From the NCBI RefSeq assembly GCF_003814835.1, contig NZ_RKRG01000001.1, forward strand, positions 664,893 through 728,892: DNA of 64,000 bases, in the 5' to 3' direction. Origin of the DNA: Methanobrevibacter gottschalkii DSM 11977 (lineage in GTDB: Archaea > Methanobacteriota > Methanobacteria > Methanobacteriales > Methanobacteriaceae). The first letter of the stretch is position 1; each line of letters opens with the position of its first letter. This document shows positions 9,909 to 19,643 of the stretch, piece after piece. The notes beneath the pieces were generated by a model. That model did no database searches. It was not told the DNA's origin and was given only the letters and a program-made list of their open reading frames with translations. The position numbers and the translations under genes are program-made.

Positions 9909-11003
9909 ATGAAAACTACTGTTAGTGTAATTAAAGCTGATATTGGAAGTGTGTCTGGACACTGTGTAGCACACCCAGAATTAATTGATATTTGTGATGA
10001 AGTTTTAAATGAAGCTTTAGAAGCAGGTATTATAAAAGATTACTATATCTCCCGTTGTGGAGATGACATTGATTTAATCATGACCCATGATAAAGGGGAA
10101 GAAAATGAAGAAGTTCATAAAACTGCATATACTGCATTCATGAAAGCTACTGAAAGAGCACGTGAATTAAAATTATACGGTGCAGGTCAGGATTTATTAA
10201 CTGATACTTTCTCTGGAAACATCAAAGGTATGGGTCCTGGTGTAGCAGAAATTGAATTTGAAGAAAGACCTTCTGATCCTGTACTTGTATTCTGTTGTGA
10301 TAAAACTGAACCCGGTGCATTTAATTTACCAGTATTCAGAATATTCGCAGATCCATTCAACACTGCAGGTTTAGTAATTGATCCTAAATTACACGACGGT
10401 TTTAAATTTGAAGTATTCGATGTAATTGAACACAAAAAAGTTATCTTAAACTGTCCTGAAGAAATGTATGATTTACTCGCATTGATTGGTTCTACTGGCA
10501 GATATGTAATTAAAAGAGTATGGAAGAAAAATGGTGAAATTGCTGCTGCAGTAAGTACTGAAAGGTTAAACTTAATGGCTGGAGAATATGTTGGTAAAGA
10601 CGACCCAGTATGTATTGTAAGAGCACAATCCGGTTTTCCTGCTAATGGTGAATGCGTAGATCCATTTGCATTCCCACACATCGTAAGTGGATGGATGAGA
10701 GGATCTCACAATGGTCCAATGATGCCTGTATCTGAAGCAGAAGCAAACCCAATCAGATTCGATGGTCCTCCTAGAGTGGTTGGTTTAGGTTTCCAAGTAT
10801 CTAACGGGGAATTAATAGGTCCTGTAGACTTATTTGATGATCCAGCATTTGATCCTACTCGTGAACAAGCTGCTAAAATTGCAACTTATCTCAGAAGACA
10901 CGGTCCATTTGAACCTCACAGATTACCTGCTGAAGAAATGGAATACACTTCATTACCTGGTGTAATGAAAAAACTAGAATCCAGATTCGAAGACATGGAT
11001 TAA
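9909..11003 (+). CDS. fbp: Fructose-1,6-bisphosphate aldolase/phosphatase (bifunctional, type V)
   Basis: Gluconeogenic enzyme that condenses dihydroxyacetone phosphate and glyceraldehyde 3-phosphate and then hydrolyses the resulting fructose-1,6-bisphosphate to fructose 6-phosphate. The 364-aa length and the archaeal type V signature are clear: MKTTVSVIKADIGSVSGH at the N-terminus with metal-binding Asp and His, the segment FCCDKTEPGAFNLP, and HGPFEPHRLP near the C-terminus. GAGGT seven bases before the ATG is a good ribosome site. For an autotroph this is the committed step from the triose pool to hexoses. A hairpin terminator follows at 11010. Confidence 0.97.
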   Translation: MKTTVSVIKADIGSVSGHCVAHPELIDICDEVLNEALEAGIIKDYYISRCGDDIDLIMTHDKGEENEEVHKTAYTAFMKATERARELKLYGAGQDLLTDTFSGNIKGMGPGVAEIEFEERPSDPVLVFCCDKTEPGAFNLPVFRIFADPFNTAGLVIDPKLHDGFKFEVFDVIEHKKVILNCPEEMYDLLALIGSTGRYVIKRVWKKNGEIAAAVSTERLNLMAGEYVGKDDPVCIVRAQSGFPANGECVDPFAFPHIVSGWMRGSHNGPMMPVSEAEANPIRFDGPPRVVGLGFQVSNGELIGPVDLFDDPAFDPTREQAAKIATYLRRHGPFEPHRLPAEEMEYTSLPGVMKKLESRFEDMD

Positions 11004-11009
11004 ATTTAA

Positions 11010-11040
11010 AGAGATTTTTCATCTCTTCTTTTTTTATTTT
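11010..11040 (+). terminator. Hairpin plus T-run terminator of fbp
   Basis: AGAGAT (11010-11015) pairs with ATCTCT (11021-11026) around a 5-nt loop and is followed by a run of T residues to 11040. It lies seven bases past the fbp stop and between convergent genes. Confidence 0.7.
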
Positions 11041-11046
11041 AAAAAA

Positions 11047-11286
11047 TTAGTTTTTATGGGCAGTTATTATTGTAAAACTGCTTGAATTAATGGTTATTAT
11101 ACAATTATCAGCTTTGACATAATAATTTTTTCCTTTTTTAGTTACTTTTGAATCTTCTTGTTTAAGTTTTGAAATGCAATAACTGACGGGTTCGGATGTT
11201 ATTTGTAAATTTTTTTGCACTCTTCCAATACCCATTTCAGTTGTATGTATTTCATCGATATTTTCCAGCAGATATGTTTTATGCAT
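11047..11286 (-). CDS. DUF3781 domain protein
   Basis: Small protein of about 79 aa. The pattern LENIDEIHTTEMGIGRVQKNL ... KKGKNYYVKADNCIITINSSSFTIITAHK matches the DUF3781 family as I remember it; function unknown. A longer frame opens at 11322, but I choose the ATG at 11286 because AGGTG lies five bases upstream of it and the extension has no family support. It is divergent from the ABC permease (73 bp apart) and convergent with fbp. The family is commoner in Firmicutes than in archaea, so transfer between gut microbes is possible (inference). Confidence 0.72.
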   Translation of the reverse strand: MHKTYLLENIDEIHTTEMGIGRVQKNLQITSEPVSYCISKLKQEDSKVTKKGKNYYVKADNCIITINSSSFTIITAHKN

Positions 11287-11359
11287 TTTAACACCTGATT
11301 TTCGCATTTCATTTTGTGGCATGATTAGTTATTTATATATTTTTATCCTATTTATTATT

Positions 11360-12469
11360 ATGTCATTTTTAAAATTCATTCTTAAAAATCCATTTAGGAG
11401 AAAAAATAGTGCAATTTTGGCTATTGTTGGTATTGCAATAGGTATTGTCGTTATTGTTTCTCTCGGTGGCATTACTGATGGTTTAATTAATACTTTTGAA
11501 GATACTATACATGCAGGTGGTGCTGACTTTTCAATTTCAGGAAAAGAAACTGGAAATTCGGCATATGGAACTAATACAATTGATTCTAGTTGGACAGAAA
11601 AAATAGCCAAGGTACCTGGAGTTGATGAAGCTTATCCAATTTATGTTGTTCTAACTTCGGTTGGTGATGATTATATGAATACTTTAATTGGTATTGATCC
11701 TGAAGGTAGTGAACTTGCAGACATATCAATGAAAGAAGGTAGGATATTTGAAGACAATACTTCTGAAGTTATTTTAGGTGAAATCTATGCAGAAGATAAT
11801 AATTATTCTGTTGGAGACAGTATCATAATTAATGGTGAGGACTTTAAAGTTTCAGGTATTTATGAAACTGGTGATCAAAACATGGCTGGAGGGGTTTTTA
11901 CATCAATCTCTAAAATTGGAGAGTTAATGGATGATAAAGACTCAATTTCAAATATTTATGTTAAAGTAAATAAGGGGGAAGATGCTCAGGCTGTTGCTGA
12001 TAGAATTGATACTAAATATGGGGATAATATCACAACAGTCACATCAGTTATGGAAATGACTCAAATGGCTGATATGTTGAATATGCTTCAAGCATCCACT
12101 TGGGCGATTTCACTTTTAGCTATTGTAGTTGGTGGTCTTGGCATTATCAATACAATGTTAATGTCTGTATTTGAGAGAACTCGTGAAATTGGTGTTTTAA
12201 AAGCTGTTGGTTGGTCTAATAAAAAGATTCTTACAATGATTGTAGGTGAATCATTAGTAATTACAATAGTCTCAGCAATTATCGGGTCATTAATTGGATT
12301 TTTAGCATGTACTCTGTTAGGTCCGCAAATGGGAATAAATCCATTGTTCACTCCGAAAATTTTCATACAGGCATTTTCAATAGCAATTATTGTTGGGGTT
12401 GTTGGAGGGTTATATCCTGCAATTAAAGCAGTAAAACTTCCACCAACAGAAGCATTGAGGTATGAATGA
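11360..12469 (+). CDS. ABC transporter permease, MacB/FtsX type
   Basis: Membrane subunit of a MacB/LolCDE-type ABC system. From residue 1: short cytoplasmic segment (LKNPFRRKNSAI), one transmembrane helix (~20-40), a MacB periplasmic-core-like extracellular domain (~45-240), then three helices in the C-terminal FtsX domain with NTMLMSVFERTREIGVLKAVG. An upstream ATG at 11321 would add 13 hydrophobic residues; the ATG at 11360 gives the usual N-terminus. The ATPase gene begins ten bases after the stop, so the two are one operon. Substrate cannot be told: archaeal relatives may export peptides or lipoproteins. Confidence 0.85.
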   Translation: MSFLKFILKNPFRRKNSAILAIVGIAIGIVVIVSLGGITDGLINTFEDTIHAGGADFSISGKETGNSAYGTNTIDSSWTEKIAKVPGVDEAYPIYVVLTSVGDDYMNTLIGIDPEGSELADISMKEGRIFEDNTSEVILGEIYAEDNNYSVGDSIIINGEDFKVSGIYETGDQNMAGGVFTSISKIGELMDDKDSISNIYVKVNKGEDAQAVADRIDTKYGDNITTVTSVMEMTQMADMLNMLQASTWAISLLAIVVGGLGIINTMLMSVFERTREIGVLKAVGWSNKKILTMIVGESLVITIVSAIIGSLIGFLACTLLGPQMGINPLFTPKIFIQAFSIAIIVGVVGGLYPAIKAVKLPPTEALRYE

Positions 12470-12478
12470 GGTGGTTTG

Positions 12479-13177
12479 ATGAATGCTGTGGAAATAAAAG
12501 AGTTATATAAAAGTTATGAGGGCGGAAAAATAAAAGCATTAAATGGGATTAATCTCACAATTAAACAGGGAGAATTCGTATCTATTATTGGTCCGTCAGG
12601 TTCTGGCAAATCAACATTGCTAAATATGCTGGGCGCATTAGATATTCCTGATTCAGGAACAATCAATGTCAATGGGCATGACTTAAAAACATCTAAAAAG
12701 TTAAATGAATTCAGATCAAAAAAAATCGGTTTTATTTTTCAGCTACATAATTTAATTCCAAATATTTCTGTTGTTGAAAATGTTGAAATTCCAATGTATA
12801 CTCAAAAATTATCTTCTAAAGAGATGCGATTTCGCGCATTAAAGTTATTGGATGATGTTGGTCTTAGTGAAAAATCAAAAATTTTACCAAATAAATTGTC
12901 TGGTGGTGAACGTCAGAGAGTTGCTATTGCTCGTGCACTGGCAAACAATCCATCAATAATATTAGCAGATGAACCAACAGGATCACTTGATTCTAAAACA
13001 AGTAGTAAAATTCTTAAACAATTAATTGATTTGCATGAAGACAAAAATGTGACTTTGATAATTGTAACTCATGATATGGATGTAGCTAAACTGGCTGATA
13101 GGGTTATTGAAGTTTTAGATGGTGAAATAATATCTGCAGGTGATGATTCATTAATAAATAGTAAAATTGATGTTTAG
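12479..13177 (+). CDS. ABC transporter ATP-binding protein, MacB/LolD type
   Basis: ATPase partner of the preceding permease. It has Walker A GPSGSGKST near residue 40, Q-loop at FIFQLHN, the signature LSGGERQRVAIARALAN, Walker B IILADEPTGSLD and the switch His in VTHD. At 232 aa it is the normal size of LolD/MacB ATPase domains. GAGGTGG sits directly upstream of the ATG at 12479, so the TTG three bases earlier is not needed as a start. The 3-prime end overlaps the convergent DUF357 gene by 4 bp. Confidence 0.92.
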   Translation: MNAVEIKELYKSYEGGKIKALNGINLTIKQGEFVSIIGPSGSGKSTLLNMLGALDIPDSGTINVNGHDLKTSKKLNEFRSKKIGFIFQLHNLIPNISVVENVEIPMYTQKLSSKEMRFRALKLLDDVGLSEKSKILPNKLSGGERQRVAIARALANNPSIILADEPTGSLDSKTSSKILKQLIDLHEDKNVTLIIVTHDMDVAKLADRVIEVLDGEIISAGDDSLINSKIDV

Positions 13178-13416
13178 ATGATTCCATGAATCATCCTTAA
13201 AGCATCAAGCAGTCCGTGGCTGTATTCAATACAACCGAATGCAGTCCTCATATCTTTTTTTTCAAGATAATATTTTGAATCATTCCAGTAATCAATAGCT
13301 CTGTCATAAACTTCTTTTTCTTTTCCTTTAAAAGTAATATCGGCAACTTGATTCAAATTCCTTTCTAATTTTAAAATATCTTTCGCTATCTTTTCAGGAC
13401 TTTCAAGTTCAGTCAT
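13174..13416 (-). CDS. DUF357 family protein
   Basis: 80-aa helical protein of the archaeal DUF357 family, of unknown function. Visible features are two or three amphipathic helices and the conserved end YWNDSKYYLEKKDMRTAFGCIEYSHGLLDALRMI, in which helix-forming residues and the terminal DALR are typical of the family. Its start overlaps the end of the phosphatidyltransferase gene by 8 bp, so the two are probably translated from one mRNA. That pairing with a lipid-headgroup enzyme is the only functional hint. Confidence 0.8.
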   Translation of the reverse strand: MTELESPEKIAKDILKLERNLNQVADITFKGKEKEVYDRAIDYWNDSKYYLEKKDMRTAFGCIEYSHGLLDALRMIHGII

Positions 13417-13978
13417 TTAATTGCCTCCAAACATGTAATATTCTTTGTCCAACTGTGAAGTAAGATAAAATTACTAAAATGTAAATAATGTATGTAAAGT
13501 AAATGTCTCCTGCGAAGTATCCAATTATTGCTCCAATCATTAAAATAATCATACGAACAGCACGTTCTGCAATTCCAATATTGCAATCAACTTCCTGAGA
13601 TTCGGCTCTTGCTCTTACATAACTAACACATATTGCAGAATGGATTGCCAGTATTCCAACTAACCAATCACAGTATCCTCCAAATATTATTCCGATGTAA
13701 ATTATTGCATCTGCAAATCTATCCATTGTTGAATCAAGAAAAGCACCGAATTTAGAAGATTTTTCATGATATCTTGCAACAGCACCATCAACAACATCTA
13801 AAAATCCCGAAAGCAGAATTGCTATTGTTCCTAAAATTAATAATTTATTTGCAAATCCATAAGCTGCAAGTAGAGCAACAAATGGTGAAATTATTGTCAC
13901 AATATTCGGATTAATATTTAATCTCTTAGCTATTGGGTTCAATATTCTTGTTAATAATGGTCTTAAACTTTGAAGCAT
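13409..13978 (-). CDS. CDP-alcohol phosphatidyltransferase (probable archaetidylinositol phosphate synthase)
   Basis: Integral membrane enzyme transferring a headgroup phosphate onto CDP-archaeol. The full family motif is present at about residues 60-85: D-V-V-D-G-A-V-A-R then G-A-F-L-D-S-T-M-D, giving the metal-binding Asp set. About six hydrophobic helices follow the usual plan for the 189-aa archaeal enzyme. The group that includes archaetidylinositol phosphate synthase is the best fit by length and by ending in a downstream DUF357, but the exact acceptor (inositol phosphate, serine or glycerol phosphate) cannot be read from sequence. It is divergent from sua5 across 47 bp. Confidence 0.85.
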   Translation of the reverse strand: MLQSLRPLLTRILNPIAKRLNINPNIVTIISPFVALLAAYGFANKLLILGTIAILLSGFLDVVDGAVARYHEKSSKFGAFLDSTMDRFADAIIYIGIIFGGYCDWLVGILAIHSAICVSYVRARAESQEVDCNIGIAERAVRMIILMIGAIIGYFAGDIYFTYIIYILVILSYFTVGQRILHVWRQLND

Positions 13979-14025
13979 AATTTATATATAAAGATTTTAT
14001 ATAATATATGTGTTAGGTAATTTAA

Positions 14026-14607
14026 ATGAAAGTTTTAAAAACAAGTATTGATTGTGTTGATGAAAGAATAATTAATGAAGCGGTTAATGTATTGGCTAAT
14101 GGTGGGGTTGTATTATATCCCACTGATACTGTTTATGGATTGGGAGCTAATATTTTTGATAATAAAGCAGTTAAAAAAGTTTATGGTATTAAACAAAGAA
14201 GCTTATTAAAACCTTTTTCAATACTTGTTAAGGATATTGAATCTATTAATCTGGTTGCAAAAGTCTCATCAGCTCAAAAAAATCTTTTTAATAAGTATTT
14301 GCCTGGACCTTATACGTTTATTTTAAATAAACGCAATATTGTTCCGAGAGTTGTTACAAGTGGGTTGGCTAATGTTGGTGTTAGGGTTCCGGACTGTGAT
14401 ATTGCTTGTAATCTTGCTAAAATTTTTCCAATAACTACAACTAGTGCTAATGTTTCTGATGATGAGATGCTATCTAATCCCAGAGAAATTTTAGAACAAT
14501 TGGATTGTGATGTTGATTTGGTAATTGATGTTGGAGATTTAGATTCAAATGTCCCTTCATCGATTATTGATTTATCAGGATTCAAACCAAAAATAATAAG
14601 AAAATAA
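14026..14607 (+). CDS. L-threonylcarbamoyladenylate synthase (Sua5/YrdC)
   Basis: Makes threonylcarbamoyl-AMP from threonine, bicarbonate and ATP, the first step toward t6A at position 37 of ANN-decoding tRNAs. The 193-aa protein is a single YrdC domain: GGVVLYPTDTVYGLGAN near residue 27, KQRSLLKPFSILV near 62, GPYTFILNKR near 92, GVRVPDC and TTSANVSDD near 143. The extra C-terminal Sua5 domain is absent. The ATG is preceded by TTAGGTAATTTAA and by a TATA-like TTTATATA in the 47-bp gap shared with the divergent lipid gene. Confidence 0.93.
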   Translation: MKVLKTSIDCVDERIINEAVNVLANGGVVLYPTDTVYGLGANIFDNKAVKKVYGIKQRSLLKPFSILVKDIESINLVAKVSSAQKNLFNKYLPGPYTFILNKRNIVPRVVTSGLANVGVRVPDCDIACNLAKIFPITTTSANVSDDEMLSNPREILEQLDCDVDLVIDVGDLDSNVPSSIIDLSGFKPKIIRK

Positions 14608-14671
14608 AATTTAATTTTCAATCAATATTATTCTTAACTTATATATTTTATAAAAAACAATATAGATTATC

Positions 14672-15376
14672 ATGAAAGTATTGGCTAATTTTGAAGACAA
14701 TCACAAAATTCCATCAAATTCTGCTCTTGATGTGATGTTGGCAGGGGGATTTGAGAAAGGAACAATTACTCAGATATTTGGACCACCTAGTTCAGGTAAA
14801 AGCAATATAACTCTTTCAGTTGCTGTCAATGTTGCTAAATTTAATAAAAAAGTGATTTACATTGATACTGAGGGCGGAATCTCAATTGATAGGATTAAAC
14901 AAATTGCAGGTGTTGATTTTTCAAATGTTGCTAATAATATTATTGTTTTCGAACCAACAAGTTTTTTAGAACAAAATGATGCAGTAAAGTCTATTGATGC
15001 TTGGCTTAGAAGTAATCATAATGATGTTGATTTAATTGTTTTAGATTCTGCTGTGGCATTGTACAGGGTAGATGATATGAAATCATCCAAATTAAATAAA
15101 GAATTAGGTAAACAGATGGGTCTTTTATCTAAAATTGCAAGACAGTATGATGTCGCCATTATTTTGACAAATCAAATTTATAGTTCTTATGATGATGAGG
15201 GAAATAATGATATTAAAGCAGTTGGAGGAACCATTTTACAATACTGGAGTAAAGTAATAATTCAGCTTGAACGTGGTGAGGAAATCAATCAAAGAATCGC
15301 CACATTAAAACGTCATAGAAGTATTCCTGAAGGAAAACAAGTTACTTTTTCAATTACTTCAAAAGGAATTATTTAG
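14672..15376 (+). CDS. radB: DNA repair and recombination protein RadB
   Basis: Archaeal RecA/RadA paralogue that modulates homologous recombination. At 234 aa it consists of the ATPase core only, without the RadA N-terminal HhH domain. Walker A is GPPSSGKSN near residue 39; Walker B is VDLIVLDSAVALYR; the C-terminal part has NQIYSSYDDEG and KRHRSIPEGKQ. A TATA box (TTATATATTTTA, 14639-14650) puts transcription start within a few bases of the ATG, with no ribosome site visible, so the mRNA is probably nearly leaderless. Confidence 0.93.
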   Translation: MKVLANFEDNHKIPSNSALDVMLAGGFEKGTITQIFGPPSSGKSNITLSVAVNVAKFNKKVIYIDTEGGISIDRIKQIAGVDFSNVANNIIVFEPTSFLEQNDAVKSIDAWLRSNHNDVDLIVLDSAVALYRVDDMKSSKLNKELGKQMGLLSKIARQYDVAIILTNQIYSSYDDEGNNDIKAVGGTILQYWSKVIIQLERGEEINQRIATLKRHRSIPEGKQVTFSITSKGII

Positions 15377-15432
15377 GTACTTTTATTAATAATTAATTAT
15401 ATATACTTATTTTGGAATTGTTGAGTGATATT

Positions 15433-16602
15433 ATGAGGACTGATTTTGATATAAAAAACCCAAAGAAAAAGTTTAAAAAAACTGAAAGGGTGCCTCCAAA
15501 GGGTTATGATAATGCAAATGATTTTTTTGAAGATATGTATATGGATGAAAATATGATTTGGATGGGTCAAAACACCAACCATTTGCATGATGATACAATA
15601 GCTAATGCTATGATTGATGCTATCCGTATGAAAACTTATTGCAGATATCCGGCTCCAGAAGGGTTTTCTGAACTCAAAAAATTAGTTTTGAAAGATTTAG
15701 GTTTTGAAGATGAAGAAGTTTTATTAACCTCTGGTGCAACTGAATCATTATATTTATGTATGCAAGCTCTTTTAACTCCTGAAGATAATGTGATTCTATC
15801 AGATCCTGGATATTTTATTATTGGAGACTTTGCAAATAGATTTGCAAATGAAGTAAGATATGTTCCTATTTATGATGAAAAATACGGGTATAAGTTAACT
15901 CCAGATCTTTTAAGAGAAAATATGGATGAAAATACTCGTATGGCTATTTTAATTGATCCATTAAATCCTTTAGGTTCCTCATACACGGAAGATGAATTAA
16001 AAGAATTTGCAGAAATCGCAAAAGAAAATGATATTTACCTTTTACATGATGTTACTTACAAAGACTTTGCAAGAGAACATTTTCTTGTAGAGAATTATGC
16101 TCCTGGTCAAACTTTGACAATTTACAGTTTTTCAAAAATATTCGGAATGGCAGGTTTAAGAATTGGTGGGGTTGTATCCTCAAAACCGATAATTGATGCT
16201 ATTAAGAATGCTGTTGTAAATGATTTGGGAGTAAATATTATTTCTCAATATGGTGCCATTGCAGGACTCAAATCAAAAGATGTTTGGTTTGAGGATATGA
16301 GGCAAACTTGTTTTGAAAATCAGAGATTAATTAAAGAAATGGTTGATACAGTGGATGGTATTTTCTTACCTGTTTATCCATCAGATGCAAACATGATGGT
16401 TATCGATATTTATGATACAGGTATCAATCCAAAAGATTTGTCAAATTATTTAATTCAGAAAGGACTATTCACAAGAGAAGGAGAATACACTTCTGATGAA
16501 TTTGGAGAGAGATACTTACGTGTCAGTTTTTCAATTCCAACAGAAGAGATTAAAATATTCTGTGAAGAGTTCCCTAAAGCTATTGAAGCTTTAAGAAAAT
16601 GA
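15433..16602 (+). CDS. Pyridoxal-phosphate aminotransferase, class I/II
   Basis: Fold-type I aminotransferase of ~389 aa. Key marks: LTSGATESLYL near residue 100, substrate/PLP contacts around DPLNPLGSS near 180, and the PLP-binding lysine in IYSFSKIFGMAGLRIGG near 237. The C-terminus has the conserved Arg in ERYLRVSFS. Substrate is not determinable; aspartate/aromatic or histidinol-phosphate-like activity are options. A TTG at 15412 would extend the frame, but the ATG at 15433 follows GAGTGATATT, the usual spacing here. The stop overlaps the next gene (ATGA), so the two are translationally coupled. Confidence 0.85.
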   Translation: MRTDFDIKNPKKKFKKTERVPPKGYDNANDFFEDMYMDENMIWMGQNTNHLHDDTIANAMIDAIRMKTYCRYPAPEGFSELKKLVLKDLGFEDEEVLLTSGATESLYLCMQALLTPEDNVILSDPGYFIIGDFANRFANEVRYVPIYDEKYGYKLTPDLLRENMDENTRMAILIDPLNPLGSSYTEDELKEFAEIAKENDIYLLHDVTYKDFAREHFLVENYAPGQTLTIYSFSKIFGMAGLRIGGVVSSKPIIDAIKNAVVNDLGVNIISQYGAIAGLKSKDVWFEDMRQTCFENQRLIKEMVDTVDGIFLPVYPSDANMMVIDIYDTGINPKDLSNYLIQKGLFTREGEYTSDEFGERYLRVSFSIPTEEIKIFCEEFPKAIEALRK

Positions 16603-17333
16603 TTAATATGGATTTTAAGGGGTTCAGATACCACAAGCCGCTTCCTAATTTTTATAAAACTGATAATCCTTTAACTCCTAAAAGGGAGATTTCCGATGAT
16701 TTACTTTTAAAGTTAGATAATTTAGCTAAAAAATATAATTTCACTGGAATTAGCTATTCTAAATTATCTGATGACTTTAAAAAGGATTTTAATATAGATT
16801 TTGATAATGTAATTATTTTTAGATTTCTTATGAAAAATGAATTGATAAAAATGGAATCTTCCCCTGAGAAATCTAAATTAATGGATATGGAGTTTCAAGT
16901 ATATGGGATTCATATCTATGAATTTGCAGATTTTTTAAGAGAAAACGGATTTCAAGCAGATTTATTGCATCCATTTGATGATGACTTAAGTTTAAAATCA
17001 ATAGCTATGCAATCTGGGGATTGTATAATTACTAGAAGTAACATATGTTTATTTAAAGAAGGGTTGCATAATGGATTTTTCATGATTCATACATCAATTG
17101 ATAATTTACCATTTAAAAATGAAAATGATATGTTATGGGTTAAAGATTTCTGTTCAACTTGTGGGGTTTGTATTGAGAGATGTCCTAACGATGCATTTGA
17201 TTATGAAGAAAATCTGCTTCGAAAATTTTGTACAGCTCATAGAGAAGGTTGTAGTGAATGTATTTTAATATGTCCTTTCTTTAAAAGAGGTTATGATAAA
17301 GTTAAAAGAAGATATGATGGAATGAAAAAGTAG
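16599..17333 (+). CDS. Iron-sulfur (2x[4Fe-4S]) protein, possible reductase
   Basis: 244-aa protein with a C-terminal ferredoxin domain holding two cluster motifs: CSTCGVCIERC (about residues 185-195) and CTAHREGCSECILIC (about 213-228). The N-terminal ~170 residues have no motif I recognise; the arrangement resembles epoxyqueuosine-reductase and reductive-dehalogenase-like proteins, which end in the same kind of domain, but the cobalamin-binding region is not evident. It overlaps the upstream aminotransferase by 4 bp and is followed 8 bp later by the DGC protein, which suggests a three-gene operon. Confidence 0.7.
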   Translation: MINMDFKGFRYHKPLPNFYKTDNPLTPKREISDDLLLKLDNLAKKYNFTGISYSKLSDDFKKDFNIDFDNVIIFRFLMKNELIKMESSPEKSKLMDMEFQVYGIHIYEFADFLRENGFQADLLHPFDDDLSLKSIAMQSGDCIITRSNICLFKEGLHNGFFMIHTSIDNLPFKNENDMLWVKDFCSTCGVCIERCPNDAFDYEENLLRKFCTAHREGCSECILICPFFKRGYDKVKRRYDGMKK

Positions 17334-17341
17334 GTGTAAAA

Positions 17342-17719
17342 ATGAATGATAAAATAGCTTTAGTTTCATGTAGTGGTTTGAGCCCATTAGGATTAGTTGT
17401 AAGAGCAGCAAGTGTTGAACTTGCTTTAGAAAATGAAAATATTGTTGCAGCATGCATTACAGAATATTCAGCACAACCAAACAATTGTTCTCCAATACTG
17501 GATGATGCAAAAATAGTTACTATAACTGGTTGTGGAGATGACTGTGCATCTGTTATTCTAAAAGATAAAAATATTGCTGCTGTTAAAAATATTTCTCTAG
17601 ATCATGTTGTAAAAGCCTATGAATTAAACCCTTTGGATGCAGTTCGTTTAGATGAGGATGGTGAAAAGGCTGTTGTTGTTTTGAAAAAATACATCTTAAA
17701 AGAACTTGAAAATATCTAA
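17342..17719 (+). CDS. DGC-domain (putative zinc-binding) protein
   Basis: 125-aa protein resembling the DGC family (putative metal-binding, named after a conserved Asp-Gly-Cys). Conserved cysteines appear in SCSGLSPLGLVVRAAS near residue 10, ACITEYS near 40, NNCSPIL near 50 and TGCGDDCASVIL near 63-70. Function is unknown; metal sensing or handling has been suggested for the family. It is the last gene of the run starting at 15433 and ends convergently with rli1, 31 bp away. Confidence 0.7.
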   Translation: MNDKIALVSCSGLSPLGLVVRAASVELALENENIVAACITEYSAQPNNCSPILDDAKIVTITGCGDDCASVILKDKNIAAVKNISLDHVVKAYELNPLDAVRLDEDGEKAVVVLKKYILKELENI

Positions 17720-17750
17720 AAATTTTAAAAACAAATTTAAAAGGAGATAT

Positions 17751-19529
17751 TTAATCTGATAAGTAATAATATTCTCCTTTCTCTTTTTGTTCACGGTCTT
17801 TATAACTGTCAAGTTTATTTACTCTAGGTCTTTTTGTTTCTTTATCTCTTCTAAATGTAATATTAAGATTTCCTAAAAATTCGTTCATTGCATTTCTAAG
17901 GTCAGTTGGTTTGGATGCATGACCGTTTAAACCTGGAGTTCCGTTGAATACCATTGCCCTATCTGAAATGTAGTCAATAAATACGATATCATGGTCAACG
18001 ATAAGTGAAGCGGCATTTCTACTTTCCACCATTTTGCGGATAACCCTTGCAGCTATTAATCTCTGTTCAACATCTAAAAATGCTGTTGGTTCATCAAAAA
18101 GATAAATTTCAGCATCTTTCGATAGTGTTGCAGCAATAGCTAATCTTTGAAGTTCCCCTCCACTTAATCCATTAACTGGTTTGTCTAACATTTCATCTAA
18201 AGTTAACGGTTTCATAATTTCACTATCGAAGATTTTACTACCAAAACTTGGAGCATTCATGTATAGGAAGTCACTAACAGTTCCTTCAAAGTTAGAAACA
18301 ATGTATTGCGGTTTGTATGCAATGGTAACTTCTTCATCAATTTCACCATTGGTTGGTTCTTCAACTCCTGCAAGCATTTTAGCAAAAGTGGTTTTACCAA
18401 TACCGTTTGAACCGAAGGCAGTTATAATTTCGTCGTAAAATATTTCACCAGCATCTGCAGATAATCTGAATCCATCATACTCTTTTTTTAAGTCAGAGTA
18501 ACTTGCAAGTACATCTCCCTCGTCTTCTGGAGTTGGTGGCCTTATGGTAAATTCAATAGGATTTTTTCTAATTCTTACATTTTCTTCATTTAAAAATCCA
18601 TTAATATATGCATTAATTCCCAAACGAACACCTTTTCTTCCAGATACAACTCCATATCCTCCAGGTTGACCATATAGGATATTTATGTTATCAGATAATG
18701 CATCTAAAGTAGCGAGGTCGTGTTCAATAACAAGTACACTTTTGCCTTCATCAGCAAGTGAACGAATTACTTTCACTGCATTTAATCTTTGAGATACATC
18801 CAGCCATGAAGTAGGCTCATCGAAATAATAAAAATCCCCTTCTCTTAAAACAGTAGCGGCTATTGCAACTCTTTGAAGTTCCCCACCACTTAAGTTTTCC
18901 ATTTTTCTTTCTAATACATTTTCAAGTTGTAATTCTTGGGTAACATAATCCAGTTTATCTCTTTCATTAACATTTGTTAGTAAATCTTTAACTTTACCTT
19001 TTACAACTTTTGGAAGTTGATCAACCATTTGTGGTTTTAGGATGGTTTTTATATTTCCTTCGGATAAATCTCTGAAATATTTCTGAAGAGATGATCCCTT
19101 GTAAAATTCGATTACTTCATCCCAGTTTTCAGGCTTGTTTTCAAAGTCTCCAAAATTTGGAATCAGATTACCAGATAAAATATTCATGATTGTGGATTTA
19201 CCAATACCGTTTTGTCCGAGAAGACCTAATACTGTTCCTTCTTCTAAAGTTGGAAGTCCAAATAATTCGAATTGATTTTGACCAAATCTGTGAATGGGCT
19301 CTCCTACAGCTTCTGGTAAGTTGATAATTGTAATAGCATCAAAAGGGCAGCGGTTTGTACAAATACCGCATCCTTCACATAATTCTTCAGATATCAACGG
19401 TTTTTTTGTATCTTCATCAATTATTATGGTGTCTTCATCCATTCTAACACCTGGACAATAATTAATACAAAGATAATCACATTTTTTAGGTTGACATCTA
19501 TCTTTGTCTAAAATTGAAATACGAGTCAT
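17751..19529 (-). CDS. Ribosome recycling ATPase Rli1/ABCE1
   Basis: Splits 70S post-termination complexes together with aRF1/Pelota. The 592-aa protein shows every family feature: N-terminal [4Fe-4S] clusters ([14 protein letters not shown] at residue ~12, [15 protein letters not shown] at ~55), ABC1 with Walker [10 protein letters not shown] and signature LSGGELQR, the hinge, and ABC2 with GSNGIGKTT, a second LSGGELQR and [15 protein letters not shown] start at 19529 lies after GGAGAT on the minus strand. It is a single gene divergent from pth2. Confidence 0.97.
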   Translation of the reverse strand: MTRISILDKDRCQPKKCDYLCINYCPGVRMDEDTIIIDEDTKKPLISEELCEGCGICTNRCPFDAITIINLPEAVGEPIHRFGQNQFELFGLPTLEEGTVLGLLGQNGIGKSTIMNILSGNLIPNFGDFENKPENWDEVIEFYKGSSLQKYFRDLSEGNIKTILKPQMVDQLPKVVKGKVKDLLTNVNERDKLDYVTQELQLENVLERKMENLSGGELQRVAIAATVLREGDFYYFDEPTSWLDVSQRLNAVKVIRSLADEGKSVLVIEHDLATLDALSDNINILYGQPGGYGVVSGRKGVRLGINAYINGFLNEENVRIRKNPIEFTIRPPTPEDEGDVLASYSDLKKEYDGFRLSADAGEIFYDEIITAFGSNGIGKTTFAKMLAGVEEPTNGEIDEEVTIAYKPQYIVSNFEGTVSDFLYMNAPSFGSKIFDSEIMKPLTLDEMLDKPVNGLSGGELQRLAIAATLSKDAEIYLFDEPTAFLDVEQRLIAARVIRKMVESRNAASLIVDHDIVFIDYISDRAMVFNGTPGLNGHASKPTDLRNAMNEFLGNLNITFRRDKETKRPRVNKLDSYKDREQKEKGEYYYLSD

Positions 19530-19643
19530 TATTATCTCCTTATAAATATAATCATCAATAGTTATGTAAATTATTATTAATTAAATTTTACAATAAATAA
19601 GTTAATTTTTTAATGTACAAATAGAATATGTAATAATGATATT

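Noticed and set aside
10187..10681. 164-codon minus-strand frame opposite fbp
   Set aside because: Shadow of the aldolase/phosphatase gene; composition (Ser/Pro-rich) reflects the antisense frame.
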